NCBI RefSeq assembly: GCF_014696315.1 | Contig: NZ_JACJPX010000044.1 | Coordinates: 1-64,000 of the forward strand | DNA from: Calothrix membranacea FACHB-236 | GTDB lineage: Bacteria; Cyanobacteriota; Cyanobacteriia; Cyanobacteriales; Nostocaceae | Length of the DNA: 64,000 bases | Direction: 5' to 3' | Shown: positions 17,572-27,179 of the stretch, one piece after another | How positions within the stretch are numbered: the first letter of the stretch is position 1 | Layout: every line of letters starts with the position of its first letter | Notes under the pieces: model-generated | The model's database searches: none | Seen by the model: the letters and a program-made list of their open reading frames with translations, nothing else | Told to the model about the DNA's origin: nothing | Made by a program: the position numbers and the translations under genes

Positions 17572-19011
17572 GTGAAGTTGCAACGACCTATTTTAGTAGG
17601 AGGATTGGGACTGTCGTTTTCTCTGTGGATGTTAGACAGTTGGCAAGATTCCATAGTGCAGGTGGGGGAATTTGGTTTACTGAGTGCTTTGGCAGTCGGT
17701 GGTGGTTTGTGGTTATTGCAGCAAAATCGCCCGAAAGCTAGTGTAGAGCAGCTAAATATCATGCTTGTAGAACGAGCAGATGCAGAAAATGCGATCGCCA
17801 AAGCCGAAGCCGTAATTAACCAACTGGCACAAGAATCAGAACGACATCCAGCCTTAGGGCACTTACGAGAACAAGTTAACCAATTACTCTTAGATTTAGA
17901 TAGCCAAGAGCTTACATTAGCTGTTACTGGTGGAAAATCTGTCGGTAAAACCACCTTAATTGAAGTTTTAAAGTCTAGCTGGCAAGCCCAAATCAAGCAA
18001 AAAGTCAGCTTCCAAGAGACAGCACCTTTATTTATTCAAGCTGGTGACAAATCAGATACAGATGTTTTGGCAGCAGTCGCAACATCTGATTTTGTCCTAT
18101 TCCTGACTAACGGTGATTTAACCGATTCAGAATTTCAAACTTTACAGCAGCTAAAAGCAGCAAATCAGCCTGTAATACTGATTTTTAATAAGCAAGACCA
18201 GTATTTGCCCGATGAACGCGCCAGCATCTTGCTGTCATTGAAGCAACGGACACAAGGGAATTTAGTTGCAACAGCCGCCTCTCCCAGTCCCATCAAAGTC
18301 CGTAAGCATGAGGCTGACGGTTCTGTACAAGAGTGGTTGGAACAACCAGCAGCAGATATCCAGTCGTTAACACAGCAACTAGGTGAAGTTTTAGCCCAGC
18401 AAGCACAAAAGTTAATCTGGACAACAACTATTAGGAAAGCTAACTTACTGAAAGCTGAGGCAAAAACTTGGCTAAATGATATCAGACGCGATCGCTCTAC
18501 CCCAGCTATAGAACAATATCAGTGGATAGCTGCGGCTGCTGCTTTTGCAAATCCAGTTCCCGCACTCGATGTTTTAGCAACTGCGGCGATTAATGCCCAA
18601 ATGGTCATGGATTTAGGTAATATCTACCAGCAGAAATTTTCCTTGGAACAGGCGCAAACTGTCGCCGGAACAATGGGAAGTTTAATGCTGAAGCTGGGTT
18701 TAGTCGAACTTTCTACTAAAGCTGTGAGTACTGTACTCAAAAGTAACGCCGTCACCTTTGTCGCTGGTGGCGTAGTACAGGGAGTAAGTGCAGCTTATCT
18801 CACCAGAGTTGCTGGGTTAAGTTTAATAGAGTATTTCCAACAACAGGAAATAGCCCTAGATTCTGGCAATAACTTAAATTTAGAGAAGTTGCGGCAAACT
18901 TTACAAAATGTCTTCCAGCAAAATCAGCAGATGGCTTTTCTGCAAGGTTTTGTGAAGCAAGGTGTCAAGCGTTTGTTACCAGAAGTTGCTGTTGAGAAGG
19001 CTGTGGGATAA
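17572..19011 (+). CDS. membrane GTPase-like protein with DUF697
   Basis: A 479-residue protein starting at GTG 17572. Two hydrophobic N-terminal stretches (ILVGGLGLSFSLWML, FGLLSALAVGGGLWLL) precede a coiled segment and a G-domain: P-loop TGGKSVGKTTL near 122-132 and FNKQDQYL (NKxD) near 208. The C-terminal region about 310-450 is the Ala-rich, membrane-prone DUF697 part (AAAAAFANPVPALDVLATAA). Related cyanobacterial proteins are annotated as GTP-binding or YcjF-like. The target is unknown. The second switch motif is not obvious, so GTPase activity is inferred. Confidence 0.8.
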   Translation: MKLQRPILVGGLGLSFSLWMLDSWQDSIVQVGEFGLLSALAVGGGLWLLQQNRPKASVEQLNIMLVERADAENAIAKAEAVINQLAQESERHPALGHLREQVNQLLLDLDSQELTLAVTGGKSVGKTTLIEVLKSSWQAQIKQKVSFQETAPLFIQAGDKSDTDVLAAVATSDFVLFLTNGDLTDSEFQTLQQLKAANQPVILIFNKQDQYLPDERASILLSLKQRTQGNLVATAASPSPIKVRKHEADGSVQEWLEQPAADIQSLTQQLGEVLAQQAQKLIWTTTIRKANLLKAEAKTWLNDIRRDRSTPAIEQYQWIAAAAAFANPVPALDVLATAAINAQMVMDLGNIYQQKFSLEQAQTVAGTMGSLMLKLGLVELSTKAVSTVLKSNAVTFVAGGVVQGVSAAYLTRVAGLSLIEYFQQQEIALDSGNNLNLEKLRQTLQNVFQQNQQMAFLQGFVKQGVKRLLPEVAVEKAVG

Positions 19012-19048
19012 TTCCCATAAAGTAACTTAAATCTTAATGTCAGTAGAT

Positions 19049-19080
19049 AATTAGCCTGCGATTTGAATTGCAGGCTAATT
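19049..19080. terminator. hairpin after the DUF697 gene
   Basis: A perfect 11-bp stem, AATTAGCCTGC 19049-19059 with GCAGGCTAATT 19070-19080, with a 10-nt loop. No long T-run; it ends the DUF697 transcript before the methyltransferase. Confidence 0.65.
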
Positions 19081-19134
19081 AGTATTAGACGAGACTTTTT
19101 TCTGAGAAATTAAAGAAAATCTCGTAGTTAATAG

Positions 19135-20259
19135 ATGGCTAATTACCGTCCTTGTATATTTTCATTCTTTGCTGGCTCCGGTTTACTAGATTTAGGATTT
19201 GAAACTAGCGGTTTTCATATTGTTTATGTCAATGAAATATTTCCCCCATTCCTTGCAGCATACCGCTATTCACGGGAAATTCTTAACCTATCATTGCCTG
19301 AATATGGGTATCATCAAGGTGAAACCGCAGACGTAACTAAACTTCTAGAAGAATTACCCGCTCAACGTTTAGGTGAATTAGTCCAAGACTGCCGAAAATC
19401 TTATAATATTGTTGGCTTTATTGGCGGGCCTCCTTGTCCAGATTTTTCAATAGGTGGAAAAAATAAAGGTCATTTGGGAGATAATGGTAAACTTTCTGCA
19501 TCTTATATCGAATTGATTTGTCATCATTTACCAGATTTCTTTTTATTTGAGAATGTAAAAGGTTTGTGGCGGACAAAAAAACATCGTTTGTTTTTTGAAT
19601 CGTTAAAGCAAAAATTACAAAAAGCTGGCTATATATTAACAGAACGCTTAATTAATGCTATTGAATATGGTGTGCCACAGGATAGAGAAAGAATTATTCT
19701 TATTGGCTTCCGAAATAGCTTAATAGAGAGCCATAATTTTAAAAATGCTAATTTATTTCCTTGGAAAACATACATTTTATATCCTCAAGAAGAAGTCTTT
19801 GCTTACCCTTGGAGTAAATGTACATCATTCCAAGAAGATTCTATAATTCCTTGTCCGGAAAATATTCCTCAAGAACTCACAGTTGAATACTGGTTTAGAA
19901 AAAATAATGTGTCTCAACATCCCAATGCTCAACATTATTTTCAACCTAGAGCAGGAATCACAAAATTTGCTTCAGTTGACGAGGGAGATAATTCTCGAAA
20001 GTCCTTCAAACGCCTGCACAGATGGCGCTACTCACCAACGGCTTGTTATGGCAATAATGAAGTACATTTGCATCCTTACAAAGTTAGAAGAATTTCTGCT
20101 GCTGAAGCATTAGCAATTCAATCTTTACCTGCAAATTTCGTACTTCCAGAGGATATGTCACTCACCAATATGTTTAAAACTATTGGTAATGGAGTACCAT
20201 ATTTGGCATCAAAAGCATTAGCTGAAACTATTCTTAACTTCTTATTAATTGGTAGCTAA
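19135..20259 (+). CDS. orphan DNA (cytosine-5) methyltransferase
   Basis: A 374-residue C5 methylase. Motif I is FFAGSGLLDLGFE, motif IV GGPPCPDFS with the catalytic Cys, motif VI FENVKG, motif VIII QDRERIILIGFR and motif X TIGNGVPYLASKALA. Between VIII and X lies a target-recognition region of about 150 residues unlike the standard ones I know, so the target sequence cannot be stated. The residue after the catalytic PC is Pro rather than the usual Gln. No restriction endonuclease or Vsr gene is adjacent. The gene is more AT-rich than its neighbours, which suggests acquisition. Confidence 0.9.
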   Translation: MANYRPCIFSFFAGSGLLDLGFETSGFHIVYVNEIFPPFLAAYRYSREILNLSLPEYGYHQGETADVTKLLEELPAQRLGELVQDCRKSYNIVGFIGGPPCPDFSIGGKNKGHLGDNGKLSASYIELICHHLPDFFLFENVKGLWRTKKHRLFFESLKQKLQKAGYILTERLINAIEYGVPQDRERIILIGFRNSLIESHNFKNANLFPWKTYILYPQEEVFAYPWSKCTSFQEDSIIPCPENIPQELTVEYWFRKNNVSQHPNAQHYFQPRAGITKFASVDEGDNSRKSFKRLHRWRYSPTACYGNNEVHLHPYKVRRISAAEALAIQSLPANFVLPEDMSLTNMFKTIGNGVPYLASKALAETILNFLLIGS

Positions 20260-20466
20260 AATCCTATTAAGCGTACTCAAATTAAAAGTGTCTAATGTTA
20301 ACTTGAATACTTAGGTGTTTTCAGGCTATCTGGAAAGCGGATATGTAAGACCTATTCAGCAGCCTGCTTTTCAGGATAAACTCGTAATAAATGTGGTTTA
20401 ATATATATATAAGAAATGTTTTAATTTTTTATAAAGATTAATAATCAATAATTGGCAAAAGGCACG

Positions 20467-21147
20467 ATGGCAGCAGACTATCCAGACATTGATATTGCGC
20501 CATTTATCGATCACGCCCTGTTAACGCCAACGGCTACTCCAGAGCAGGTTGAGCAATGGTGTGAAGAAGCAGACAGATTTCATTTTGCGGCGGTTTGCTT
20601 GCACCCTAGCTATGTAAAGCGAGCCGCAGAACTCCTCCACGGTAAAAATCCAAAAGTCTGTGCAGTAATTGGCTTTCCTACTGGAGCGACTACTTCCGCA
20701 GTTAAGTTGTATGAGGCTCAAGAAGCAGTGGACAGTGGAGCCACTGAACTTGATGTAGTCATCAACTTGGGTTGGTTAAAAGCTGGAAAAACCGAAGCAG
20801 TCCACCGGGAAATTGCGGAAATTTGTGAAGCAACCGGGCAAACTGTGAAGGTAATTTTAGAAACTAACCTGTTGACAGATCCAGAAAAGAAACTAGCGGC
20901 AGAATTGGCTATGGAAGCAGGGGCCGCATTCTTAAAGACCAGTACAGGTTGGAATGGGGGTGTCACTGTGGAAGATGTGCGTCTTTTGAAAGAGATTGCC
21001 CGCGAAAGGGTAGGAATTAAGGCCTCTGGCGGTATTCGTACTATTAATCAAGCCTTAGAATTAATCTTGGCGGGTGCTACTAGATTAGGCACATCTCGCG
21101 GTATTGATTTAATCCGCCAGCGCAATAACCCAGAAAAGGTGGAATAG
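20467..21147 (+). CDS. deoC: deoxyribose-phosphate aldolase DeoC
   Basis: Cytosolic class-I aldolase that cleaves 2-deoxyribose-5-phosphate to glyceraldehyde-3-phosphate and acetaldehyde in deoxynucleoside breakdown. Motifs: [44 protein letters not shown], the Schiff-base Lys in FLKTSTGW and [11 protein letters not shown] prefer ATG 20467 (226 residues) over the TTG at 20452. An inverted repeat GCGGGTTTAACCCGC follows about 90 bp downstream, before recO. Confidence 0.95.
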   Translation: MAADYPDIDIAPFIDHALLTPTATPEQVEQWCEEADRFHFAAVCLHPSYVKRAAELLHGKNPKVCAVIGFPTGATTSAVKLYEAQEAVDSGATELDVVINLGWLKAGKTEAVHREIAEICEATGQTVKVILETNLLTDPEKKLAAELAMEAGAAFLKTSTGWNGGVTVEDVRLLKEIARERVGIKASGGIRTINQALELILAGATRLGTSRGIDLIRQRNNPEKVE

Positions 21148-21236
21148 TCATTTGTCTTTTGTACTCAGAATTAATGACGCATGACTGATGACTAATTTAC
21201 GGGCGGTTTAAATGAAATATTGCGTCTGCCCTTAGA

Positions 21237-21262
21237 TCTGCGGGTTTAACCCGCCCCTACGG
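21237..21262. repeat. dispersed palindrome in the deoC-recO spacer
   Basis: The palindrome GCGGGTTTAACCCGC followed by CCCTAC is a dispersed palindromic repeat of a kind common in Nostoc-like genomes. It may end deoC transcription, but no T-run follows. Confidence 0.55.
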
Positions 21263-21273
21263 ACTCTTGGCTA

Positions 21274-22191
21274 ATGAGTAAAACCTATCAAGTAACGGGA
21301 ATTAATCTGAAAGCCCAAGCACTGGGAGAATCAGATAGAATAGTAACAATTTTGACAAAAGAGTTCGGTTTAATCCGAGCAGTTGCCCCTGGGGCACGCA
21401 AGCACAATTCAAGCCTGGGTGGTAGGAGTGGGATGTTTGTTGTCAATGAACTACTGATTGCTAAAGGGCGATCGCTCGATAAAATTACACAAGCACAAAC
21501 AGTAAAAACCTATCCAGGTTTGACTAAAGATTTAGGGAAATTGGCAGCTAGCCAATATCTAGCAGAAATAGTCCTCAGTCAAGCTTTAAGCGAACAACCC
21601 CAAGAAGAACTTTATGAGTTGCTTAACGAACATCTCAATCGTTTAGAGGCAGTGTCTAATAACGAAGCTAGTATCTTAGCTCATCTGTCTCATGGAGTTT
21701 TTCACCTTTTAGCTTTGGCGGGACTTACACCTCAAGTGCAAGTTTGTTGTCTCACGCAACGCCCCCTAGTACCAAATTTTACAAGCCCTCAGTGGCAGGT
21801 AGGATTTAGTATCTCCACTGGTGGCACAGTTTGCTTAGAGACTTGGGAAGACTTGCGAAAACAAAAAGAGAGGGAGAGACAAATCAACTCTTCCAAGACG
21901 CGATCGCCTCATTCCCCCACAACCCCAGCTACAACCGTCTCGGGTTACCAAACAGTGATGCATCGCCAAGAACTACCTGTGATTTCTCAGCGTTTAAATG
22001 CAAAAGAACTTGATATTCTCCAGCATCTGTCACAACCAGAGATAATGCAAATTAGTACCACCAGAGATAATGACTGGTTAGCTGTTGAGCAAATTCTGCG
22101 CCATTATGCTCAGTATCATTTGGGTCATCCAATCCGCTCCGCCACTTTAATCGATTCTTATTTTGCTGCCAACCATGATGCAACCGTCTGA
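21274..22191 (+). CDS. recO: DNA repair protein RecO
   Basis: A 305-residue mediator that helps load RecA at gaps with RecF/RecR. The N-terminal OB domain starts [20 protein letters not shown] with [15 protein letters not shown]. The helical domain contains [15 protein letters not shown] and [14 protein letters not shown] low-complexity insert around residues 195-227 (Lys/Arg/Glu- then Ser/Thr/Pro-rich) contains a HIP1 site and is longer than in most bacteria. The 3' end overlaps the next ORF by about 17 bp. Confidence 0.93.
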   Translation: MSKTYQVTGINLKAQALGESDRIVTILTKEFGLIRAVAPGARKHNSSLGGRSGMFVVNELLIAKGRSLDKITQAQTVKTYPGLTKDLGKLAASQYLAEIVLSQALSEQPQEELYELLNEHLNRLEAVSNNEASILAHLSHGVFHLLALAGLTPQVQVCCLTQRPLVPNFTSPQWQVGFSISTGGTVCLETWEDLRKQKERERQINSSKTRSPHSPTTPATTVSGYQTVMHRQELPVISQRLNAKELDILQHLSQPEIMQISTTRDNDWLAVEQILRHYAQYHLGHPIRSATLIDSYFAANHDATV

Positions 22192-23791
22192 TTTGGATAC
22201 AAAAATCCTGCCTTTGTCACCGAGCTACGCCAAAAAACAGAATAGAGCATCAGATTCTACAGCACCCAGCCACTTGAGTGCTGTTCCGAAGTCTCGGCCC
22301 AGTCAAATCAATAACCACGAAATTTCCCCTAGGGAGATTTCGCCAAATAATAAAAATTGGCTATCGGAAAAATCAAAACCTGATTTTATTAATTCAGAAG
22401 ACAAATCAACTCAGGCTGAGGCTAATGGCCAAGCCGCTATTACCTCAGCAAAAGAGCCACCCGATATCAAGGGGCCTGATTCAGGTAAAGATGAAGCATC
22501 AAATGATGTGCCCCAAAAGGGGTTTTTACCCGTATTAAAAAACCCAAATTTCTTAGCACTTTGGGGTGGACAAGTTTTTTGCCAGCTAGCTGATAAAGTT
22601 TATCTGGTGTTGATGATTGCTTTGATTAATACGCAGTTTCAAGCGAGTCATCAAAGCATTAGTGGTTGGGTATCAGCCTTAATGATGGCCTTTACCATTC
22701 CAGCCGTGCTATTCGGTTCTGTGGCTGGTGTATTTGTAGATCGCTGGTCGAAAAAGACTGTATTAGTAGCCACGAATATTTGGCGGGGAATTTTGGTATT
22801 GGTGATTCCCTTGCTGTTATGGTTGACTCATGATTGGCAACCAGTGGGAGTATTGCCTGTAGGTTTTTTAATCATCTTAGGAGTGACTTTTTTAGTATCC
22901 ACCCTCACACAGTTTTTTGCCCCAGCCGAACAAACAGCAATTCCATTGGTGGTAGAAGAACAACATTTACTCTCGGCTAACTCCCTGTACACAACAACAA
23001 TGATGGCCTCGGTGATTGTTGGTTTTGCTGTTGGCGAACCACTATTAGCGATCGCGGATCAACTTTGGCTCAATCTGGGTGCAAGTGGCAGCTTTGGTAA
23101 AGAAATGGTTGTTGGTGGAAGTTATGCGATCGCGGGAATAATTTTGAGTTTCTTGGTAACTAACGAAAAAGCTCACGACTCAGAAACGGAATTTCCTCAT
23201 GTTTTCTCAGATTTACGGGATGGCTTACGTTATCTCAAAGATAATCATCGTGTTCGTAGCGCTTTAGTACAACTGATCATCTTGTTTTCCATATTTGCCG
23301 CCTTAACAGTTTTAGCTGTCAGAATGGCAGAAATCATTCCCAACATGAAAGCCTCACAATTTGGCTTTTTACTAGCAGCTGGTGGTGTGGGAATTGCTGC
23401 AGGTGCAACAATTCTCGGTCAGTTTGGTCAAAGATTCTCCTATACAGCCTTAAGCCTTTGTGGTTGTCTGGGTATGGCAGCTTCCTTGATTGGTTTATCC
23501 ATCTTTACAACACAGCTATGGATAGTGCTTTTGTTAGTAGCACTATTAGGTGTTTTTGGTGCACTTGTGGGTATCCCAATGCAAACTGCAATTCAAACAG
23601 AAACACCACCAGAAATGCGGGGTAAAGTATTCGGTTTGCAAAATAATGTCATTAATATTGCTCTTTCTTTACCCTTAGCATTAGCTGGTGTAGCAGAGAC
23701 CTTTATTGGATTACAAGCTGTCTTTTTAGCATTAGCTGTAATTGTCTTTTTCGGAGGTATCTTTACTTGGTATACCTCGCATCGTGAGTAA
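22175..23791 (+). CDS. MFS transporter (MFS_3/EntS-like)
   Basis: A major facilitator of about 538 residues. The first 110 residues are polar and disordered (Ser/Lys/Asn-rich). The transporter then begins at [22 protein letters not shown], with the MFS loop motif [14 protein letters not shown] and later [17 protein letters not shown], both usual for the MFS_3 exporters. Twelve hydrophobic helices are plausible. ATG 22175 or 22178 are the candidate starts, both inside the end of recO, so translation may be coupled. The substrate is unknown; lipophilic compounds or siderophores are typical for the family. Confidence 0.85.
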   Translation: MMQPSDLDTKILPLSPSYAKKQNRASDSTAPSHLSAVPKSRPSQINNHEISPREISPNNKNWLSEKSKPDFINSEDKSTQAEANGQAAITSAKEPPDIKGPDSGKDEASNDVPQKGFLPVLKNPNFLALWGGQVFCQLADKVYLVLMIALINTQFQASHQSISGWVSALMMAFTIPAVLFGSVAGVFVDRWSKKTVLVATNIWRGILVLVIPLLLWLTHDWQPVGVLPVGFLIILGVTFLVSTLTQFFAPAEQTAIPLVVEEQHLLSANSLYTTTMMASVIVGFAVGEPLLAIADQLWLNLGASGSFGKEMVVGGSYAIAGIILSFLVTNEKAHDSETEFPHVFSDLRDGLRYLKDNHRVRSALVQLIILFSIFAALTVLAVRMAEIIPNMKASQFGFLLAAGGVGIAAGATILGQFGQRFSYTALSLCGCLGMAASLIGLSIFTTQLWIVLLLVALLGVFGALVGIPMQTAIQTETPPEMRGKVFGLQNNVINIALSLPLALAGVAETFIGLQAVFLALAVIVFFGGIFTWYTSHRE

Positions 23792-24128
23792 TTAAACATT
23801 AGCTTGACATAATTAATCATTTACTGAAAGCTGAAATTTTCGTGATAGACTGAACTCAGCCATAAATCACTATAGGCTTAACTCGGGATCATTGTGAATC
23901 CTGGCGCAATTGGTTTTGATTGACTCATATTTATTCACAAATTCTTAGTAGGATAACTACAGCTATAACTAAACTAGCTAAATTAATCTGAGAATTTGGC
24001 TATTTTATGGGTAGAGACAATGGGGTGTAATACTAACTAAAAAGCCAGCGATAACAACAGCTAAAAGCAAAACTACAAAGCAACAAAAACTCAATATTAA
24101 ACCCGCTGTTCTTATAACTAAATAAAGA
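23792..24128. other. intergenic, no gene seen
   Basis: About 340 bp between the MFS gene and the second GT4 gene. Only AT-rich sequence was noticed, with no clear terminator or promoter. Confidence 0.5.
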
Positions 24129-25277
24129 ATGCGTATAGCCTGGATTGGAAAAAAATCACCCTTTTGCGGCAATGTTACCTACAGTCGAGAAATTACAAAT
24201 GCCTTGCTAGACCGAGGGCATGAAGTTAGCTTTCTCCACTTTGCTCAAGAAGAATCTGAACCTGATAACTGGCCAAAATTTCAAGAAGTTTCCTTACCCT
24301 TCATTTACAAGTCCCAGGTTTACACAATTCCCACTTTTAAAGCAACCAAAGTATTAACTGAGTCGTTGCGGAAAATTAAACCAGATATAGTCCACGCTTC
24401 TTTGACTTTATCTCCCTTGGACTTTATTCTTCCAGAAATTTGTGAACAATTGAATTTGCCTCTAATTGCGACTTTCCATACCCCATTTGCAGGGAAAGGG
24501 GCAAAACTCATTTCGGGAACACAACTTTTGGCTTATCAGCTATACGCACCTTTCTTAGTGAACTATGATCGCGTGATTGTATTTTCCCAAATTCAGCGCG
24601 AGTTATTAGGGCGGATGGGTGTGCGGGAAGAAAATGTTGCAGTCATCCCTAATGGAGTCGATACCGCTAAATATTCTCCAGGCCCTTCTCAAATCAAAGC
24701 AGAATTCCAAGCTGAACGCCTATTTGTCTATCAAGGCCGGATAGCACCAGAAAAGAATGTGGAACCACTGCTACGCGCTTGGAAACAGTCAGGAATGGAA
24801 GCCGATAGTAAGCTACTGATTGTGGGCGATGGGCCTTTGAAGCCGTCTTTACAGCCGTTTTATGGTACAGATGAAGGCATTATCTGGTTAGGATTCATTG
24901 CCGATGAAACCCGACGCATCGAAATTCTACGGGGGGCAGATGTATTTATTTTGCCTTCGTTGGTAGAAGGGTTATCTTTATCTCTCTTAGAAGCAATGGC
25001 CTGCGGGTTGGCGTGTTTAGCCACAGATGTGGGTGCAGATGGTGAAGTATTAGAAAAAGGTGCAGGGGTAGTTTTAAATACTAAAACAGTGCGATCGCAA
25101 TTAAAAACCCTCTTACCACTATTCCAAGACCATCCTGAGTTAACAACTGTATTAGGGCAGAAAGCGAGAAATCGTGTCCTAGAACGCTATACCCTCACTG
25201 ATAATATTACTCAGTTGGAACAGTTGTACCGCGAAGTTTTACTCCAGCGACCTTTACCACTAAGTCATAGATTATAA
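24129..25277 (+). CDS. GT4 glycosyltransferase
   Basis: A 382-residue GT-B glycosyltransferase. The N-terminus MRIAWIGKKSPFCGNVTYS leads into an acceptor domain with IATFHTPFAGKG and FSQIQRELLGRMGV. The donor domain has VAVIPNGVDTAKYSPGP, FVYQGRIAPEKNVEPLL, LIVGDGPLKPSL and the EX7E-type segment LPSLVEGLSLSLLEAMACG. It probably makes a glycolipid or polysaccharide. The exact acceptor is unknown. It is a single gene. Confidence 0.88.
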   Translation: MRIAWIGKKSPFCGNVTYSREITNALLDRGHEVSFLHFAQEESEPDNWPKFQEVSLPFIYKSQVYTIPTFKATKVLTESLRKIKPDIVHASLTLSPLDFILPEICEQLNLPLIATFHTPFAGKGAKLISGTQLLAYQLYAPFLVNYDRVIVFSQIQRELLGRMGVREENVAVIPNGVDTAKYSPGPSQIKAEFQAERLFVYQGRIAPEKNVEPLLRAWKQSGMEADSKLLIVGDGPLKPSLQPFYGTDEGIIWLGFIADETRRIEILRGADVFILPSLVEGLSLSLLEAMACGLACLATDVGADGEVLEKGAGVVLNTKTVRSQLKTLLPLFQDHPELTTVLGQKARNRVLERYTLTDNITQLEQLYREVLLQRPLPLSHRL

Positions 25278-25321
25278 GCAAGTTCTCATAAGTAGCTCAA
25301 CCTAATTAAACGTGAAATGTC

Positions 25322-25353
25322 ATTACGAGCGGAACGCAGTGAAGCGAAGTAAT
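25322..25353. repeat. dispersed repeat ATTACGAGCG...AAGTAAT
   Basis: Inverted arms ATTAC 25322-25326 and GTAAT 25349-25353 with GAGCG/GCGAA-type interior. This resembles a repeat seen as many ATTGCGAGCG-type copies in filamentous cyanobacteria. Confidence 0.65.
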
Positions 25354-25584
25354 CGCCAAGACTCTATTTTACGTTTTTCAATGTTGACCTATTTATCAAT
25401 TTTGGTTGCTGCAGTAAATCTGAGAGCATAGATATAGTGCCGCTATACTTTTAAATCTGGATCATTGAAGTTAATATTTATCATTTACAGATGTTTTCAA
25501 GTATTTGATCACATCTTTTTTTATCTTACATAAAGACGCAAATAAAGGTAATTTTTTACACAAAAATAATACGGTTGATGGTTG

Positions 25585-25602
25585 TGTACCAAAAAAGGTA
25601 CA
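25585..25602. promoter_or_regulatory. candidate operator of the first toxin-antitoxin pair
   Basis: Perfect inverted repeat TGTACC-AAAAAA-GGTACA, 50 bp before the toxin start. Its position and 18-bp size fit binding by the XRE antitoxin dimer encoded just downstream; inference. Confidence 0.5.
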
Positions 25603-25652
25603 TTAGAAATAACATCAAATTAATCTGATTATTATCAGAAAATTTGGTATAG

Positions 25653-26033
25653 ATGACCGAAGAAGAAAATCAAAAAGAACAACAAAACCAAAAACGAGTT
25701 CCCGCAAGATTTTATCAAAGTGATAATGGTGCAGAGCCTGTTCGTGATTGGTTAAAGGATCTAGATAAAGAAGATCGAAAATTAATTGGTGCTGATATCA
25801 AGACAGTTGAGTTTGGATGGCCGATTGGGATGCCAACCTGCCGTTCGATGGGTGATGGCTTGTTTGAAGTACGAACAAATTTAACTAATGGACGGATTGC
25901 ACGTGTTTTATTTTGCTTCTTTGAAGGCGAAATGATACTTCTACACGGATTTATCAAAAAGACTCGAAAAACACCAAACAAGGAATTAGCTATAGCGTTA
26001 AAACGTAAGAGAAATCTGGAGGCACAAGGATGA
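25653..26033 (+). CDS. type II toxin, Gp49/HigB-like (RelE superfamily)
   Basis: A 126-residue protein of the phage-derived Gp49-like group (PF05973 type), predicted to be a ribosome-dependent mRNA endonuclease. Signatures: ARFYQSDNGAEPVRDWLKDL, IKTVEFGWPIGMPTCRSMGD, GLFEVRTNL, GRIARVLFCFFEGEMILLHG and FIKKTRKTPNKELAIA. An unusual charged, Gln-rich N-terminal extension of about 17 residues precedes the domain. It overlaps the antitoxin gene by 4 bp (ATGA), toxin first, as is usual for this type. Confidence 0.9.
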   Translation: MTEEENQKEQQNQKRVPARFYQSDNGAEPVRDWLKDLDKEDRKLIGADIKTVEFGWPIGMPTCRSMGDGLFEVRTNLTNGRIARVLFCFFEGEMILLHGFIKKTRKTPNKELAIALKRKRNLEAQG

Positions 26034-26323
26034 AAAACAATCCTCATATCGGTTCATCTCTTGATGACCTTTTTGAAGAAGAAGGTACACTTGAAGAAAT
26101 TAACCTGATTGCTACAAAACGTATTATTGCATGGCAAATTAGCGAAGCCATGAACAAAAGAAATTTGAATAAGACAGCAATGGCGCAAATGATGGGAACC
26201 AGCAGATCATCTCTTGATCGGTTATTAGATCCCAATAACACGTCTATAACCTTAGATACTCTTGAACGTGCGGCGAAAGCAGTGGGTAAAAGGGTACATG
26301 TTGAATTAGTTGATATAGTTTAA
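26030..26323 (+). CDS. XRE-family antitoxin
   Basis: A 97-residue partner of the preceding toxin. The HTH lies at about residues 35-75: ISEAMNKRNLNKTAMAQMMG, TSRSSLDRLLDP and TLDTLERAAKAVGKRV. The acidic N-terminus (LDDLFEEEGTLEEI) probably wraps the toxin. It is translationally coupled and likely represses the operon through the palindrome at 25585-25602. Confidence 0.9.
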   Translation: MKNNPHIGSSLDDLFEEEGTLEEINLIATKRIIAWQISEAMNKRNLNKTAMAQMMGTSRSSLDRLLDPNNTSITLDTLERAAKAVGKRVHVELVDIV

Positions 26324-26415
26324 TTCCAAATCAACATCAAGTAAGCATATAAAAAAGAAAAGCATTAAGTGCGATCGCGCTATAAATTCCCAAATAGGAC
26401 GACGAAGTATGAGAA

Positions 26416-26715
26416 ATGCACGTCATTAGCTACCGAATTTTAAGAGAATATACTGCAAGCCATGCCGATTGTCGTGAAGCTATTGATAACTGGTATAAAG
26501 TTGCTAGTAAAGCTGATTGGTCTAATTTAATTGATGTACAATCAGTTTTTCCGAAAGCAGAAGCAGTTAGTAATTTTACTGTTTTTAATATTAAAGGTAA
26601 TAAATATCCCTTAATTGTGAGTATAGATGATGAAAAGCAATTGATTTATATCAAATATATTCTTACCCATGCTGAATATGATAAGGAGGAATGGAAAAAT
26701 GACCCTTACTTTTAA
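26416..26715 (+). CDS. higB: type II toxin HigB (HigB_toxin family)
   Basis: A 99-residue RelE-fold mRNase of the PF09907 group. Motifs: MHVISYRILREYTASHADC, WYKVASKADWSNLIDV, FNIKGNKYPLIVSI and YIKYILTHAEYDKEEW. The C-terminal His/Asp/Tyr cluster is typical of this family. It lies 92 bp after the first module on the same strand. The antitoxin start lies within its last 17 bp. Confidence 0.9.
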   Translation: MHVISYRILREYTASHADCREAIDNWYKVASKADWSNLIDVQSVFPKAEAVSNFTVFNIKGNKYPLIVSIDDEKQLIYIKYILTHAEYDKEEWKNDPYF

Positions 26716-27100
26716 TTCAGATAAATATAGAGATTTATTAGCCCAATATCAGCCAAAACTGATTAGGAATGAAGAAGAGAATGAAAAAGCTTTAGCTATT
26801 GTAGAAGAATTAATGCACCGTAATAATCGCAGCCCTGAAGAGGATGAACTTTATGAGTTGCTAATTATTTTAATCGAGAAGTTTGAGCAAGAATATTATT
26901 CGCCTGTAAAAGCATCGCAGCCTGATTCTATATTACGTTTTTTGATGGAACAAAGGGATATAAAAGAATCAGATTTAGTTAGTATTCTTGGTAGCCAAGA
27001 AATAGTTTCAAAAGTGGTTAATGGTCAGCAAGAAATTAGTAAAGCTCAAGCTCAAGCTTTGGGCGAGTTCTTTAGGGTTGACTGTGGTTTGTTTATTTGA
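26699..27100 (+). CDS. higA: antitoxin HigA-like
   Basis: The frame is open from 26669, but ATG 26699 follows a strong Shine-Dalgarno (AAGGAGGA at 26683-26690) and gives the normal 133-residue HigA. The acidic N-terminal half includes RNEEENEKALAIVEELMHR; the C-terminal HTH-like part is PDSILRFLMEQRDIKESDLV and VVNGQQEISKAQAQALGEFF. It overlaps higB by 17 bp. Confidence 0.88.
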   Translation: MTLTFNSDKYRDLLAQYQPKLIRNEEENEKALAIVEELMHRNNRSPEEDELYELLIILIEKFEQEYYSPVKASQPDSILRFLMEQRDIKESDLVSILGSQEIVSKVVNGQQEISKAQAQALGEFFRVDCGLFI

Positions 27101-27179
27101 TTTATAACTAATTAACTATAACAAACAGAATAAAGGGTTGCGGAAAATGCGATCGTACTGATGGCAAAGACTCAGCTAA

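Larger units (their letters stand above)
25278..25652. other. intergenic with dispersed repeat and toxin promoter region
   Basis: It holds a dispersed palindromic repeat (25322-25353) and a candidate operator (25585-25602), both listed separately. The rest is AT-rich. Confidence 0.5.
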
